A DNA stretch of 7,878 nt, taken from NCBI GenBank assembly GCA_020849935.1, contig JADZFJ010000144.1:1-7878 (forward strand), written 5' to 3'. The notes below the pieces were generated by a model. That model did no database searches, had not been told where the DNA came from, and was given only the letters and a program-made list of their open reading frames with translations. Source of the DNA: Crocinitomix sp. (GTDB taxonomy: Bacteria; Bacteroidota; Bacteroidia; Flavobacteriales_D; Crocinitomicaceae). Below, in pieces: positions 1-6,978 of the stretch (positions within the stretch are counted from its first letter, which is position 1; every line of letters starts with the position of its first letter). Position numbers and translations under genes: made by a program.

Positions 1-950
1 TATCTGAATCGTGGAATACTCCAACGAATCCAAATAAAGATGCTTATAAAGATGAGTGTTTTAATAAAATACACAGAAAAGCCTATGACAGAAATCACCC
101 ATGACCCTGTCTCTAAGCCCAGTGCTTGGTACAATTCTGCCGACCAAGGTAAATTATATCCAGCAAAATAAAAACCTGCCATTACAGCAGATGAAATAAA
201 CATCACAATGTATTCGGCAAATAAAAAGAGTCCTAATTTAAAAGAAGAATATTCGGTATGATACCCCCCAATTAATTCGGTCTCACATTCCGCAAGGTCG
301 AATGGTGCGCGGTTAGCCTCGGCCATGGCGCAGACAAAAAAGATGACAAAACCAAGCGGCTGCCATACAATATTTGCCACACCGGCATTTTGACTCTCCA
401 CAATTTCACTAAAACTGAGCGATCCTCCTGAACTAATGATCAAGGCAATTAGGGATAAACCCATTCCAAGTTCATAACTAATCATCTGTGCCGAAGATCG
501 GATGGCACCAAGTAAGGAAAATTTATTGTTTGAAGCCCATCCTCCAATCATAATTCCATATACCCCAATTGAGGTGATGGCAAGGAGAAAAATGATCCCA
601 ACATCTACATCCGTAATTTGAAGCGGATAATACGTGTCACCAATTTTAACATCTGGTGCCCATGGAATTAATACCCCTCCAACGATGGCCGTTACGATAA
701 AGATAACCGGTGCCATTACAAATAAAAATTTATTCGAAACGTTTGGAATAATTTCTTCTTTAAACAACATTTTACCTCCATCAGCAAGTGGCTGTAATAA
801 TCCAAATTTACCCGCTCTGTTTGGTCCGTAACGATCTTGTAAAAGCCCTGAAAATTTACGTTCCCACCAAGTTGAATAAGCAGCAATTGTCAATGATAGG
901 ATAAAAATCACTAGACATAAAATCGATTTATAAATTATAAAAGATGCCAT
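1..950 (-). CDS. nuoH: NADH-quinone oxidoreductase subunit H (partial, C-terminus off the left edge)
   Basis: Membrane subunit of complex I that joins the peripheral arm to the membrane arm and forms much of the quinone entry channel. The frame is open from the ATG at 950 to the window edge: 316 complete codons, so only the last few tens of residues of this roughly 340-350-residue family are missing. Family motifs are clear: WWERKFSG at 28-35, DRYGPNRAGKFG at 39-50, the acidic loop EANRAPFDLAECETELIGG at 211-229, and IPRFR at 312-316 just before the edge. About seven hydrophobic helices are visible (near 4-26, 74-95, 112-134, 156-173, 197-210, 240-264 and 284-306). The start lies 6 bp after the nuoG stop, with AAGAG directly before the ATG, so translation is probably coupled to nuoG. 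No frameshift or missing motif was seen. Identification is secure; only the 3' end is unseen. Confidence 0.96.
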   Translation of the reverse strand, partial: MASFIIYKSILCLVIFILSLTIAAYSTWWERKFSGLLQDRYGPNRAGKFGLLQPLADGGKMLFKEEIIPNVSNKFLFVMAPVIFIVTAIVGGVLIPWAPDVKIGDTYYPLQITDVDVGIIFLLAITSIGVYGIMIGGWASNNKFSLLGAIRSSAQMISYELGMGLSLIALIISSGGSLSFSEIVESQNAGVANIVWQPLGFVIFFVCAMAEANRAPFDLAECETELIGGYHTEYSSFKLGLFLFAEYIVMFISSAVMAGFYFAGYNLPWSAELYQALGLETGSWVISVIGFSVYFIKTLIFISIFIWIRWSIPRFR

Positions 951-956
951 CTCTTG

Positions 957-1940
957 TTATGGTTTTTTATCAATTTTCATAAAGCCCAATGCTTTTTGAT
1001 TTTTCAATTCCTGTAATTTTTTTTCGTCCAAATTTGCATATTTATTTTGCGAAATGACCGATTGACGATGAATTGGTGCAGGACCTTCGATCACCCAATC
1101 GTATTTCGATTTGTGGTCATATCGACACCCGTTGCAAATAAATTCTTCTGCCTCATCCCATTCATCTTTTCTTGCAGTTACCCGCAATACATCATCTCCT
1201 TTAAACCACAAACGCACTTTTCCACTGCACGAAGTACAATTACGGTGCGCATTCATCGGTTTGGTAAACCAAACTCTTTGTTTAAATCGAAAAGTTTTAT
1301 CGGTGAGAGCTCCAACAGGACATACATCGATCACATTTCCAGAAAATTCGTTGTCAATTGCTTGCTCGATATAGGTAGAAATTTCAGCGGCATCTCCTCG
1401 ATTAATCACTCCGTGCACCCGACCATCTGTAATTTGTTCGGCTACTTTTACGCAGCGATAACAAAGGATACAACGATTCATGTGAAGTTTAATCTTCTCG
1501 CCGATGTCAATCATTTCATACTCGCGACGTTCAAATTCGTATCGCGATTCGGCCAAACCATTTTCATAACCTAAATCCTGCAATTTACATTCTCCTGCTT
1601 GGTCGCAAACAGGACAATCTAAGGGGTGATTGATCAATAAAAATTCAACGATTCCTTTTCGAGCTTCGACAATTTCTGGATTTGTGAAATTCTCCACCAC
1701 CATTCCGTCCATGACCTCTGTACGGCAACTTGCCACTGGTTTTGGCATCGGAGTTGGATTAGCAGCACTGCCTTGTGTCACTTTCACAATACATGTTCGG
1801 CAATAGCCACCACTTGTTTTTAAATTTGTGTAATAACACATCGCTGGAGGTGCAACATCAGCACCAATCATTCTTGCTGCTTGCAAAATTGTTGTTCCCT
1901 TTGGGACGTCAATTTCTATTCCGTCAATTGTTACTTTCAT
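957..1940 (-). CDS. nuoG: Short NADH-quinone oxidoreductase subunit G (iron-sulfur N-terminal part only)
   Basis: Iron-sulfur subunit of the NADH-oxidising arm of complex I, passing electrons from NuoF towards NuoI/NuoB. It has 327 residues, against about 900 in E. coli. Domains in order: a 2Fe-2S ferredoxin-like domain with N1b ligands C35, C47, C50 and C72; the His-Cys-ligated N4-type cluster, H105, C109, C112, C118; and the N5-type cluster domain, C157, C160, C163 and C207 (VCPVGALTDK at 206-215). After residue 230 comes a remnant resembling the start of the molybdopterin-oxidoreductase domain, with C235-x2-C238 and C269-x2-C272. The catalytic-type domain that normally follows is absent, and the protein ends in a lysine-rich tail. 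From memory, flavobacterial NuoG is normally this short, so this is probably a lineage form and not a recent truncation. It lies 6 bp before nuoH and 97 bp after nuoF. (Cluster names vary between authors.). Confidence 0.95.
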   Translation of the reverse strand: MKVTIDGIEIDVPKGTTILQAARMIGADVAPPAMCYYTNLKTSGGYCRTCIVKVTQGSAANPTPMPKPVASCRTEVMDGMVVENFTNPEIVEARKGIVEFLLINHPLDCPVCDQAGECKLQDLGYENGLAESRYEFERREYEMIDIGEKIKLHMNRCILCYRCVKVAEQITDGRVHGVINRGDAAEISTYIEQAIDNEFSGNVIDVCPVGALTDKTFRFKQRVWFTKPMNAHRNCTSCSGKVRLWFKGDDVLRVTARKDEWDEAEEFICNGCRYDHKSKYDWVIEGPAPIHRQSVISQNKYANLDEKKLQELKNQKALGFMKIDKKP

Positions 1941-2037
1941 TCTAACTCAAAAAATGTGCAAATTACAAAAAGGTTAGCGATCGACCCATTTTAATTTGTT
2001 TTTCTTTTAACTAATTCCCTATTTATTCTCATTTTGT

Positions 2038-3375
2038 TTAGCTCAAACCACCATTTAATTTTTCATAATGGCTGATATCCACAAATTTCTTATTTCTTGC
2101 TATTTCTAAAAACTCATCTTTAAAATGGCGAATGGCGGCGGCTACTGGCCAGGCGGCAGCTTCACCAAAAGGACAGATTGTTTTTCCTTCAATCTTCCCT
2201 TGTACATCCCACAATAAATCGACATCACTTTCTTGTGCGGTTCCGTTTATGAATTTCTGTAAGATTTTTTCCATCCATCCTGTTCCTTCGCGGCATGGCG
2301 AACATTGTCCGCAACTTTCATGGTGGTAAAACCGTGTAAACGTAAAGAGGTTTTTTACAATGCTGGTGTCCTCATTCATCACAATAAAACCACCCGAACC
2401 CAACATGGTTCCTGTTTGAAAACCGCCATCTCCAAGACTTTCGTAGGACATTAAACGAGGTTCGCCATTGGCAGTTTTTAAAATAAGATCTGCCGGAAGA
2501 ATTGGCACAGATGAACCACCTGCCACCACGGCCTTTAATTTTTTCCCGTTCCGCATTCCTCCGCAATATTCTTCCCCATAAATAAATTCTTCGACTGGTA
2601 ATCCTAATTCAATCTCATAAACACCTGGTTTATTAATATGTCCGGATGCTGAAATTAATTTAGTGCCTGTCGATTTTCCAATCCCAATTTTTGCATATTC
2701 GTCACCACCCATATTAACAATAGGTGCCACCGCCGCGATTGTCTCCACATTATTTACCACTGTTGGGCAACCGTATAAACCCGCCACCGCTGGAAAAGGA
2801 GGTTTAATTCTTGGATTTCCACGTTTTCCTTCAAGCGATTCTAATAAAGCTGTTTCTTCTCCACAGATATAAGCACCTGCACCCACGTGCACATGACAAT
2901 CAAGTGAAAAATCAGTGCCTAAGATATTTTTACCAAGCAAACCAGCAGCGTAGGCCTCTTTAATCGCATTTTCAAGAATTCGCGCGACATAAAAAAACTC
3001 TCCGCGAATGTAAATGTAGGAGGTATGAACTCCCAAAGCGTAGGCAGAAGTAATCATTCCTTCCACTAAACTATGGGGTGTTTTTTCCATTAAAAATCGG
3101 TCCTTAAACGTACCTGGTTCAGACTCATCAGCATTGCACACCAAATACCTTGGAACACCCTCTGGCTTGGCTAAAAAACTCCATTTTAACCCTGTTGGGA
3201 AACCTGCTCCTCCACGACCTCTCAATCCTGATTTTTTAACTTCCTCCACCACATCTTCGGGGCGCATTGTTTTCAGTGCTTTCTCAACCGAAGCGTAACC
3301 ACCATGTGCACGGTAAGTTTCCAAAGAACTTATTCCGGGGACGTCAACATTCTGTATTAATAATTTTCTAGGCAT
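2038..3375 (-). CDS. nuoF: NADH-quinone oxidoreductase subunit F (NADH- and FMN-binding, 51 kDa)
   Basis: Entry point of complex I: binds NADH, transfers hydride to FMN, then one electron at a time to a 4Fe-4S cluster (N3). It has 445 residues, a normal family length. The glycine-rich loop [13 protein letters not shown] is at 53-65, the nucleotide/FMN segment [14 protein letters not shown] at 80-93, and [19 protein letters not shown] at 165-183 with [10 protein letters not shown] just after it. The N3 ligands are C355, C358, C361 ([12 protein letters not shown]) and C401 (TICPFGEA). All expected motifs are present. The ATG at 3375 follows the nuoE stop by 8 bp, so translation is probably coupled, and no Shine-Dalgarno sequence is seen. 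A 97-bp gap separates it from nuoG downstream. The product is expected in the cytoplasmic tip of the peripheral arm, together with NuoE and NuoG. Confidence 0.97.
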   Translation of the reverse strand: MPRKLLIQNVDVPGISSLETYRAHGGYASVEKALKTMRPEDVVEEVKKSGLRGRGGAGFPTGLKWSFLAKPEGVPRYLVCNADESEPGTFKDRFLMEKTPHSLVEGMITSAYALGVHTSYIYIRGEFFYVARILENAIKEAYAAGLLGKNILGTDFSLDCHVHVGAGAYICGEETALLESLEGKRGNPRIKPPFPAVAGLYGCPTVVNNVETIAAVAPIVNMGGDEYAKIGIGKSTGTKLISASGHINKPGVYEIELGLPVEEFIYGEEYCGGMRNGKKLKAVVAGGSSVPILPADLILKTANGEPRLMSYESLGDGGFQTGTMLGSGGFIVMNEDTSIVKNLFTFTRFYHHESCGQCSPCREGTGWMEKILQKFINGTAQESDVDLLWDVQGKIEGKTICPFGEAAAWPVAAAIRHFKDEFLEIARNKKFVDISHYEKLNGGLS

Positions 3376-3383
3376 TGAAGCTA

Positions 3384-3965
3384 TTACAAAGTATTTTTAT
3401 AATCTAAATCTGTATAATTTTTTTGCTTGTTTTCGGTGCGATAATCTGCTATGAGGCGATCCACCTTTTCAAAAGTCAAATTTTCGTGATAACTGGCGCC
3501 GCATTGCAACATGGGTGCGGTACCGCAAGATCCAAGGCATTCAGCAACTTTTAAGGTAAACATCCCGTCGGCCGTGGTTTCTCCTACTCGAATCCCCAAT
3601 TTTTTTTCGATATGTTTGACAATATCCTCGGCACCATTTAACCAACACGAACTTGTTTGACAAACTTCAAAAACACATTTTCCAACTGGTTTTAAATGAA
3701 ACATCGTATAAAAAGACGCCACTTCAAATACTTCAATCGGACGAATGTTAAGAATTTCGGCCACATAATCCATAGCTTCAGGACTTAACCATCCACCAAA
3801 TTCGGCTTGTGCAATATGGAGAATTGGAATAATCGCTGATTTTTCTTTGCCTTGCGGATAGTTTGACATGAGCAATTTTGCAGTCGCCATGGCTTCTTCA
3901 CTGAATTTAATTTCAGTTCGTTTACTTTCATTGAATTTTTGTGTTCCGTGAATTTCAGCGCCCAT
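3384..3965 (-). CDS. nuoE: NADH-quinone oxidoreductase subunit E (2Fe-2S, 24 kDa)
   Basis: Thioredoxin-fold 2Fe-2S subunit that carries cluster N1a next to the FMN of NuoF. It has 193 residues, slightly long for the family. The helical N-terminal part ends with the conserved block IAQAEFGGWLSPEAMDYVAE at 51-70 and the segment EVASFYTMFHLKPVGK at 81-96. Cluster ligands are C102 and C107 (VCQTSSC) and C143 and C147 (ECLGSCGTAP). The extension before residue 20 is polar and poorly conserved in type; a later start at M26 would remove part of the helical region, so the longer start at 3965 is preferred. The gene sits 8 bp before nuoF and 113 bp after nuoD, the longest gap in the cluster. Confidence 0.96.
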   Translation of the reverse strand: MGAEIHGTQKFNESKRTEIKFSEEAMATAKLLMSNYPQGKEKSAIIPILHIAQAEFGGWLSPEAMDYVAEILNIRPIEVFEVASFYTMFHLKPVGKCVFEVCQTSSCWLNGAEDIVKHIEKKLGIRVGETTADGMFTLKVAECLGSCGTAPMLQCGASYHENLTFEKVDRLIADYRTENKQKNYTDLDYKNTL

Positions 3966-4078
3966 TCTCTCTAATTTTCAAGTTAATCTGTTTCGGTGCT
4001 TCGCTTTTCTTTCAAATTGCTTTGCCCTAAACATTTATACTTTCGTTGTCAATTTTTTTTAGTTGTACTCTCAATAAA

Positions 4079-5287
4079 TTATGCGTCCAATTCTCCAGCA
4101 ATTACATTTAAACTACTCATAGTCAAAATTGCATCACTTAGCATTGAACCTTTAATCATTTCTGGATATGCTTGATAATAAATAAAGCACGGTCGTCTGA
4201 AATGAAGTCGGAATGGTGTTCTACCACCATCACTAATTAAATAAAATCCCAACTCTCCATTTCCTCCCTCTACACAATGATAAACCTCGCCTTTTGGAAT
4301 GTCCGTTTCACCCATCACAATTTTAAAGTGATAAATTAACGCTTCCATTTCGCTGTACACTTTTTCCTTTGGAGGTAAAAAGAAATCAGGTAAATCGGCA
4401 TGAGACAGACCACTCGGTAAATTTTTAACCGCTTGATTAATAATTCGAATCGATTGTTTCATCTCTTCACTTCTTACCATAAATCGGTCATAGGTATCTC
4501 CGCTTGAACCAATTGGTATGATAAAGTCAAAATCCTCGTAAGAAGAATATGGCGTTGCAACACGCACATCATAATCAACGCCTGCTGCTCTTAAATTTGG
4601 CCCAGTAAAACTATATGCCAATGCTTTTTCCGCCGAAATCGGTCCACAATTTACCGTTCGATCCATGAAAATTCGATTTCGCTCCAATAAATTATTAAAC
4701 TCATCCAAAGCTTTTGGGAATTCAATTAAAAAGCGATTGATTTTTTCCCAGGTATAGGCAGACCATTCGTTTTCAAATCCACCAATTCGGCCAATATTTG
4801 TTGTTAATCTTGCCCCACAAATACTTTCAAAAATATCATACACCTTTTCTCTAAATTGAAAAAGGTAAAGGAATCCTGTTGTTGCACCCGTATCTTGACC
4901 AATAATGGTATTACAAATAATGTGATCAGAAATTCGCGCGAGTTCCATGATAATCACCCGTAAATACTGAACTCTTTTAGGGATGTCTGCACCTATCAAT
5001 TTCTCAACAGTCATGTGCCATCCAAAATTGTTGATTGGGGACGAACAATAATTTAATCGATCGGTAATAGGAGTAATTTGCGCATAAGGTCGTCGTTCCG
5101 CCAATTTTTCAAAGGCCCGGTGAATGTACCCGATCGTTGGAACAGCATCGTGAATAATTTCACCATCCATTTTAAGTACATTTTGAAAAATTCCATGCGT
5201 TGCAGGGTGAGTTGGCCCCAAATTCAACGTAGAATATTCCTTTTCAATGGTATCTGTTGGTACGATATTATTTCCTTCTTTGCTCAT
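4079..5287 (-). CDS. nuoD: NADH-quinone oxidoreductase subunit D (quinone-site, 49 kDa)
   Basis: Connecting-arm subunit related to the large subunit of NiFe hydrogenases; with NuoB it forms the pocket where the quinone head group is reduced by cluster N2. It has 402 residues, the usual length of an unfused NuoD. The signature LGPTHPATHG is at 23-32. By alignment in mind with Thermus Nqo4 (H38, Y87), the quinone-contacting residues correspond to H31 and Y80 (RLNYCSS), and the spacing of 49 residues is the same. Other family blocks are GYIHRAFEKLAERR at 53-66, GQDTGATTGFLYLFQFRE at 130-147, RIGGFENEW at 167-175 and RPCFIYYQAYP at 365-375. The hydrogenase metal cysteines are absent, as in all complex I NuoD proteins. 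It is separate from nuoC, starting 19 bp after its stop; a small inverted repeat lies in that leader. Confidence 0.97.
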   Translation of the reverse strand: MSKEGNNIVPTDTIEKEYSTLNLGPTHPATHGIFQNVLKMDGEIIHDAVPTIGYIHRAFEKLAERRPYAQITPITDRLNYCSSPINNFGWHMTVEKLIGADIPKRVQYLRVIIMELARISDHIICNTIIGQDTGATTGFLYLFQFREKVYDIFESICGARLTTNIGRIGGFENEWSAYTWEKINRFLIEFPKALDEFNNLLERNRIFMDRTVNCGPISAEKALAYSFTGPNLRAAGVDYDVRVATPYSSYEDFDFIIPIGSSGDTYDRFMVRSEEMKQSIRIINQAVKNLPSGLSHADLPDFFLPPKEKVYSEMEALIYHFKIVMGETDIPKGEVYHCVEGGNGELGFYLISDGGRTPFRLHFRRPCFIYYQAYPEMIKGSMLSDAILTMSSLNVIAGELDA

Positions 5288-5289
5288 CC

Positions 5290-5303
5290 GTTATTTCAAT
5301 AAC
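5290..5303 (-). repeat. Perfect 14-nt inverted repeat in the nuoD leader
   Basis: The sequence GTTATT-GA-AATAAC (read on the minus strand) is a perfect 6+2+6 palindrome that fills most of the 19-bp gap between nuoC and nuoD and ends 2 bp before the nuoD ATG. As RNA it could form only a weak A/U-rich hairpin. A role in tuning nuoD translation is possible, but a chance match in AT-rich DNA is at least as likely. Confidence 0.4.
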
Positions 5304-5306
5304 ATT

Positions 5307-5804
5307 TTATCTCCCAAATTGTTTATCCGATTTATCTTGTCTTTCCTGATCCTCAAGCGGATATTCTTTTCTCAACGGAAAAATATCCATCTCATCCACA
5401 TTTAAAATGCGCACTAGGTTTGGATGTCCTAAAAATTTAACCCCAAAAAAATCGTAGGTTTCACGTTCCATCCAATTGGCACCAAGCCATAAATCAGTAA
5501 CTGTTTCAATTTCTGGTTTCTGGATGCTGAAAAAAGTACGAACCCTTAATCGTCTATTTTTAGGAAGGTTGTGAACGTGGTAGATTACCCCAAGGTTTTG
5601 ACCATCTTCTGTTTGCAACCCCGTTAAATCTGTTAAAAAATGGAAATTAAACGACTCGTCTTCTTTGAGAAATTGAAGAATTTTATGCGCCGCAGTCGAT
5701 TTTACCGTAATTACAGGAAAATCGTATGATAATTCAGTAAATAATAAATCCCCTGGAAATTTAGTGTTTAGTTGGTTTTCAATTTGATTTAATAACTCTC
5801 TCAT
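5307..5804 (-). CDS. nuoC: NADH-quinone oxidoreductase subunit C (30 kDa)
   Basis: Connecting-arm subunit of complex I that packs against NuoD and NuoB; it holds no cofactor. With the start chosen here it has 165 residues. The family signature is WMERETYDFFGVKFLGHP at 111-128, followed by RILNVDEMDIFPLRKEYPLE at 132-151; HFLTDLTG at 55-62 and VIYHVHNL at 73-80 also fit. The frame stays open upstream to an ATG at 5879 (190 residues), but that start would lie 68 bp inside nuoB and its extra residues resemble no NuoC N-terminus that I know. An ATG at 5825 (172 residues, 14-bp overlap with nuoB) is a real alternative. The ATG at 5804 lies 7 bp after the nuoB stop and begins a helix (MRELLNQIENQL) typical of the family, so it is preferred. 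The stop and identity are secure; the start is moderately sure. Confidence 0.93.
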   Translation of the reverse strand: MRELLNQIENQLNTKFPGDLLFTELSYDFPVITVKSTAAHKILQFLKEDESFNFHFLTDLTGLQTEDGQNLGVIYHVHNLPKNRRLRVRTFFSIQKPEIETVTDLWLGANWMERETYDFFGVKFLGHPNLVRILNVDEMDIFPLRKEYPLEDQERQDKSDKQFGR

Positions 5805-5811
5805 CTGACTA

Positions 5812-6372
5812 TTATTCGATTCCATAAGAGTTAAGCAATGTTTTATACTCTTCGCTGTGTCTGCGACGGCCAGATTCATTTTTAGCCAATTCTTGAATTT
5901 TCAAGATTCCATCAATAATTTGTTCAGGATTTGGAGGACAACCAGGCACATAAACATCTACCGGAATAATTTTGTCAATTCCTTGCAAAACACTGTAGGT
6001 ATCAAAAATTCCCCCGCTACATGCGCAGGCGCCAACACTGATCACCCAACGTGGTTCGGCCATTTGTTCATAGACTTGTCTTAGGGTAGGCCCCATTTTT
6101 TTAGAGATCGTTCCCATCACCATCAATAAATCGGCTTGGCGAGGCGAAAAGCTCAATCGCTCCATTCCAAATCTAGCTAAATCGTAATTGGAAGCCATTG
6201 TTGCCATAAATTCTATCCCACAACAAGAGGTTGCAAAGGGCAATGGCCACATGGAGTTTGCTCTGGCAAGCCCCATTACTGCATCAATTTTAGTAGCAAA
6301 AAACCCTTCTCCTTCCAACCCTACTGGTCTGCTTCCTAAATTTTCTGCTGGATTTAAAATTACTACACTCAT
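5812..6372 (-). CDS. nuoB: NADH-quinone oxidoreductase subunit B (cluster N2, PSST)
   Basis: Carries N2, the last 4Fe-4S cluster of complex I, which hands electrons to the quinone at the NuoB-NuoD interface. It has 186 residues. Ligands are the tandem cysteines C50-C51 (ATSCCGIEFMA), C116 (SVGACACSGG) and C145 (VPGCPPNPEQ); their spacings of 65 and 29 match Thermus Nqo6. Further family blocks are SPRQADLLMVMGTISKKM at 76-93 and RWVISVGAC at 108-116. An additional cysteine, C118, sits two residues after a ligand where serine or alanine is more usual. The N-terminal part (SMWPLPFATSCC) and the arginine-rich tail near 169-171 are unremarkable. It starts 23 bp after the nuoA stop, behind an A-rich leader without a Shine-Dalgarno sequence. 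Confidence 0.97.
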   Translation of the reverse strand: MSVVILNPAENLGSRPVGLEGEGFFATKIDAVMGLARANSMWPLPFATSCCGIEFMATMASNYDLARFGMERLSFSPRQADLLMVMGTISKKMGPTLRQVYEQMAEPRWVISVGACACSGGIFDTYSVLQGIDKIIPVDVYVPGCPPNPEQIIDGILKIQELAKNESGRRRHSEEYKTLLNSYGIE

Positions 6373-6395
6373 TTTTTTCTAGTATTTGTAACACT

Positions 6396-6767
6396 TTAAT
6401 CCTCCCACTTCAGTGCCTTTTTTGATAACATATAATAAAAGCCAACAAACAAAAGTGCGATAAAACTAAACACTTCTATTACACCCAAAAGACCCAAGGC
6501 TTTAAAATTAACTGCCCAAGGATACATGAAAATGACTTCAATATCAAACAAAACAAAGATAATGGCCACCAAGAAATATTTAATTGAAAAAGGTACACGT
6601 GCATTGCCTTGTGTCTCAATACCACACTCAAAAGCTTCTAATTTAACTTTTGTTCTTCGGTTAGGTCCCACACGGTGAGTTAAAATCAAAATGAAAATCG
6701 CAAATCCAGCAGCGATGGTAAACATGATGAAAATCGGTAAATAATCCAAAAGTGAGCTATTCTCCAT
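6396..6767 (-). CDS. nuoA: NADH-quinone oxidoreductase subunit A
   Basis: Small membrane subunit of complex I beside NuoH; its loop between helices 1 and 2 covers the quinone channel. It has 123 residues, normal for the family. Three transmembrane helices lie near 8-30, 61-83 and 91-113. The loop carries the conserved FECGIETQGNARVPFSIKYF at 46-65 (C48 matches the cysteine that is exposed in the deactive mitochondrial enzyme), and helix 2 has the acidic pair D75 and E77 in VLFDIEVIFMYPWA. It is the first gene of the operon. The ATG at 6767 is preceded by an A-rich leader and by a TAnnTTTG promoter element 20 bp upstream, so its transcript would have a very short 5' leader. Confidence 0.97.
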   Translation of the reverse strand: MENSSLLDYLPIFIMFTIAAGFAIFILILTHRVGPNRRTKVKLEAFECGIETQGNARVPFSIKYFLVAIIFVLFDIEVIFMYPWAVNFKALGLLGVIEVFSFIALLFVGFYYMLSKKALKWED

Positions 6768-6786
6768 TTTAATTTTTTTCGGCGAA

Positions 6787-6794
6787 CAAATTTA
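6787..6794 (-). promoter_or_regulatory. Putative -7 element of the nuo operon promoter
   Basis: On the minus strand the octamer is TAAATTTG, an exact match to the Bacteroidota primary sigma factor -7 consensus TAnnTTTG. It ends 19 bp before the nuoA ATG, so transcription would start only about a dozen bases before the start codon, in an A-rich leader typical of this phylum. No convincing TTG/TTTG -33 element is found 17-23 bp upstream, so the assignment rests on the -7 match and its position. An inverted repeat GATAA-GAT-TTATC at 6812-6824 falls in the spacer to -33 region and could be an operator, but this is speculative. Confidence 0.45.
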
Positions 6795-6978
6795 ACACAA
6801 TTTAAATAATAGATAAGATTTATCGACCTAAAATATACCTATTCGATCTGTTAATGGCCTGTTTTCTGTATTTATTTTTATATTGCGTCCCTAAATCTTA
6901 CTTAAAACCGAGTTAGATCTATAAATATACCCTTGGGGTGAACTTGCTGTAAACTATATACTAACCAAAAATAAACTT

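Noticed and set aside
1047..1574. A 175-codon open frame on the plus strand
   Set aside because: It lies wholly antisense to nuoG, whose motifs and cluster ligands are certain, and its translation resembles no protein family.
957..1940. nuoG as a pseudogene or recent truncation
   Set aside because: The gene ends cleanly 6 bp before nuoH, with no leftover molybdopterin-domain sequence in any frame, and short NuoG proteins are, as I recall, usual in Flavobacteriia.
2372..2566. A 64-codon minus-strand open frame within nuoF
   Set aside because: It is an alternative frame inside a gene with complete family motifs.
3978..4034. An 18-codon open frame (minus) between nuoD and nuoE encoding a basic peptide
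   Set aside because: It has no clear ribosome binding site and no recognisable family; frames this short are expected by chance.
6941..6978. A strong promoter or ribosome binding site directly before the plus-strand membrane protein gene
   Set aside because: No TAnnTTTG element and no Shine-Dalgarno sequence is present in this stretch.
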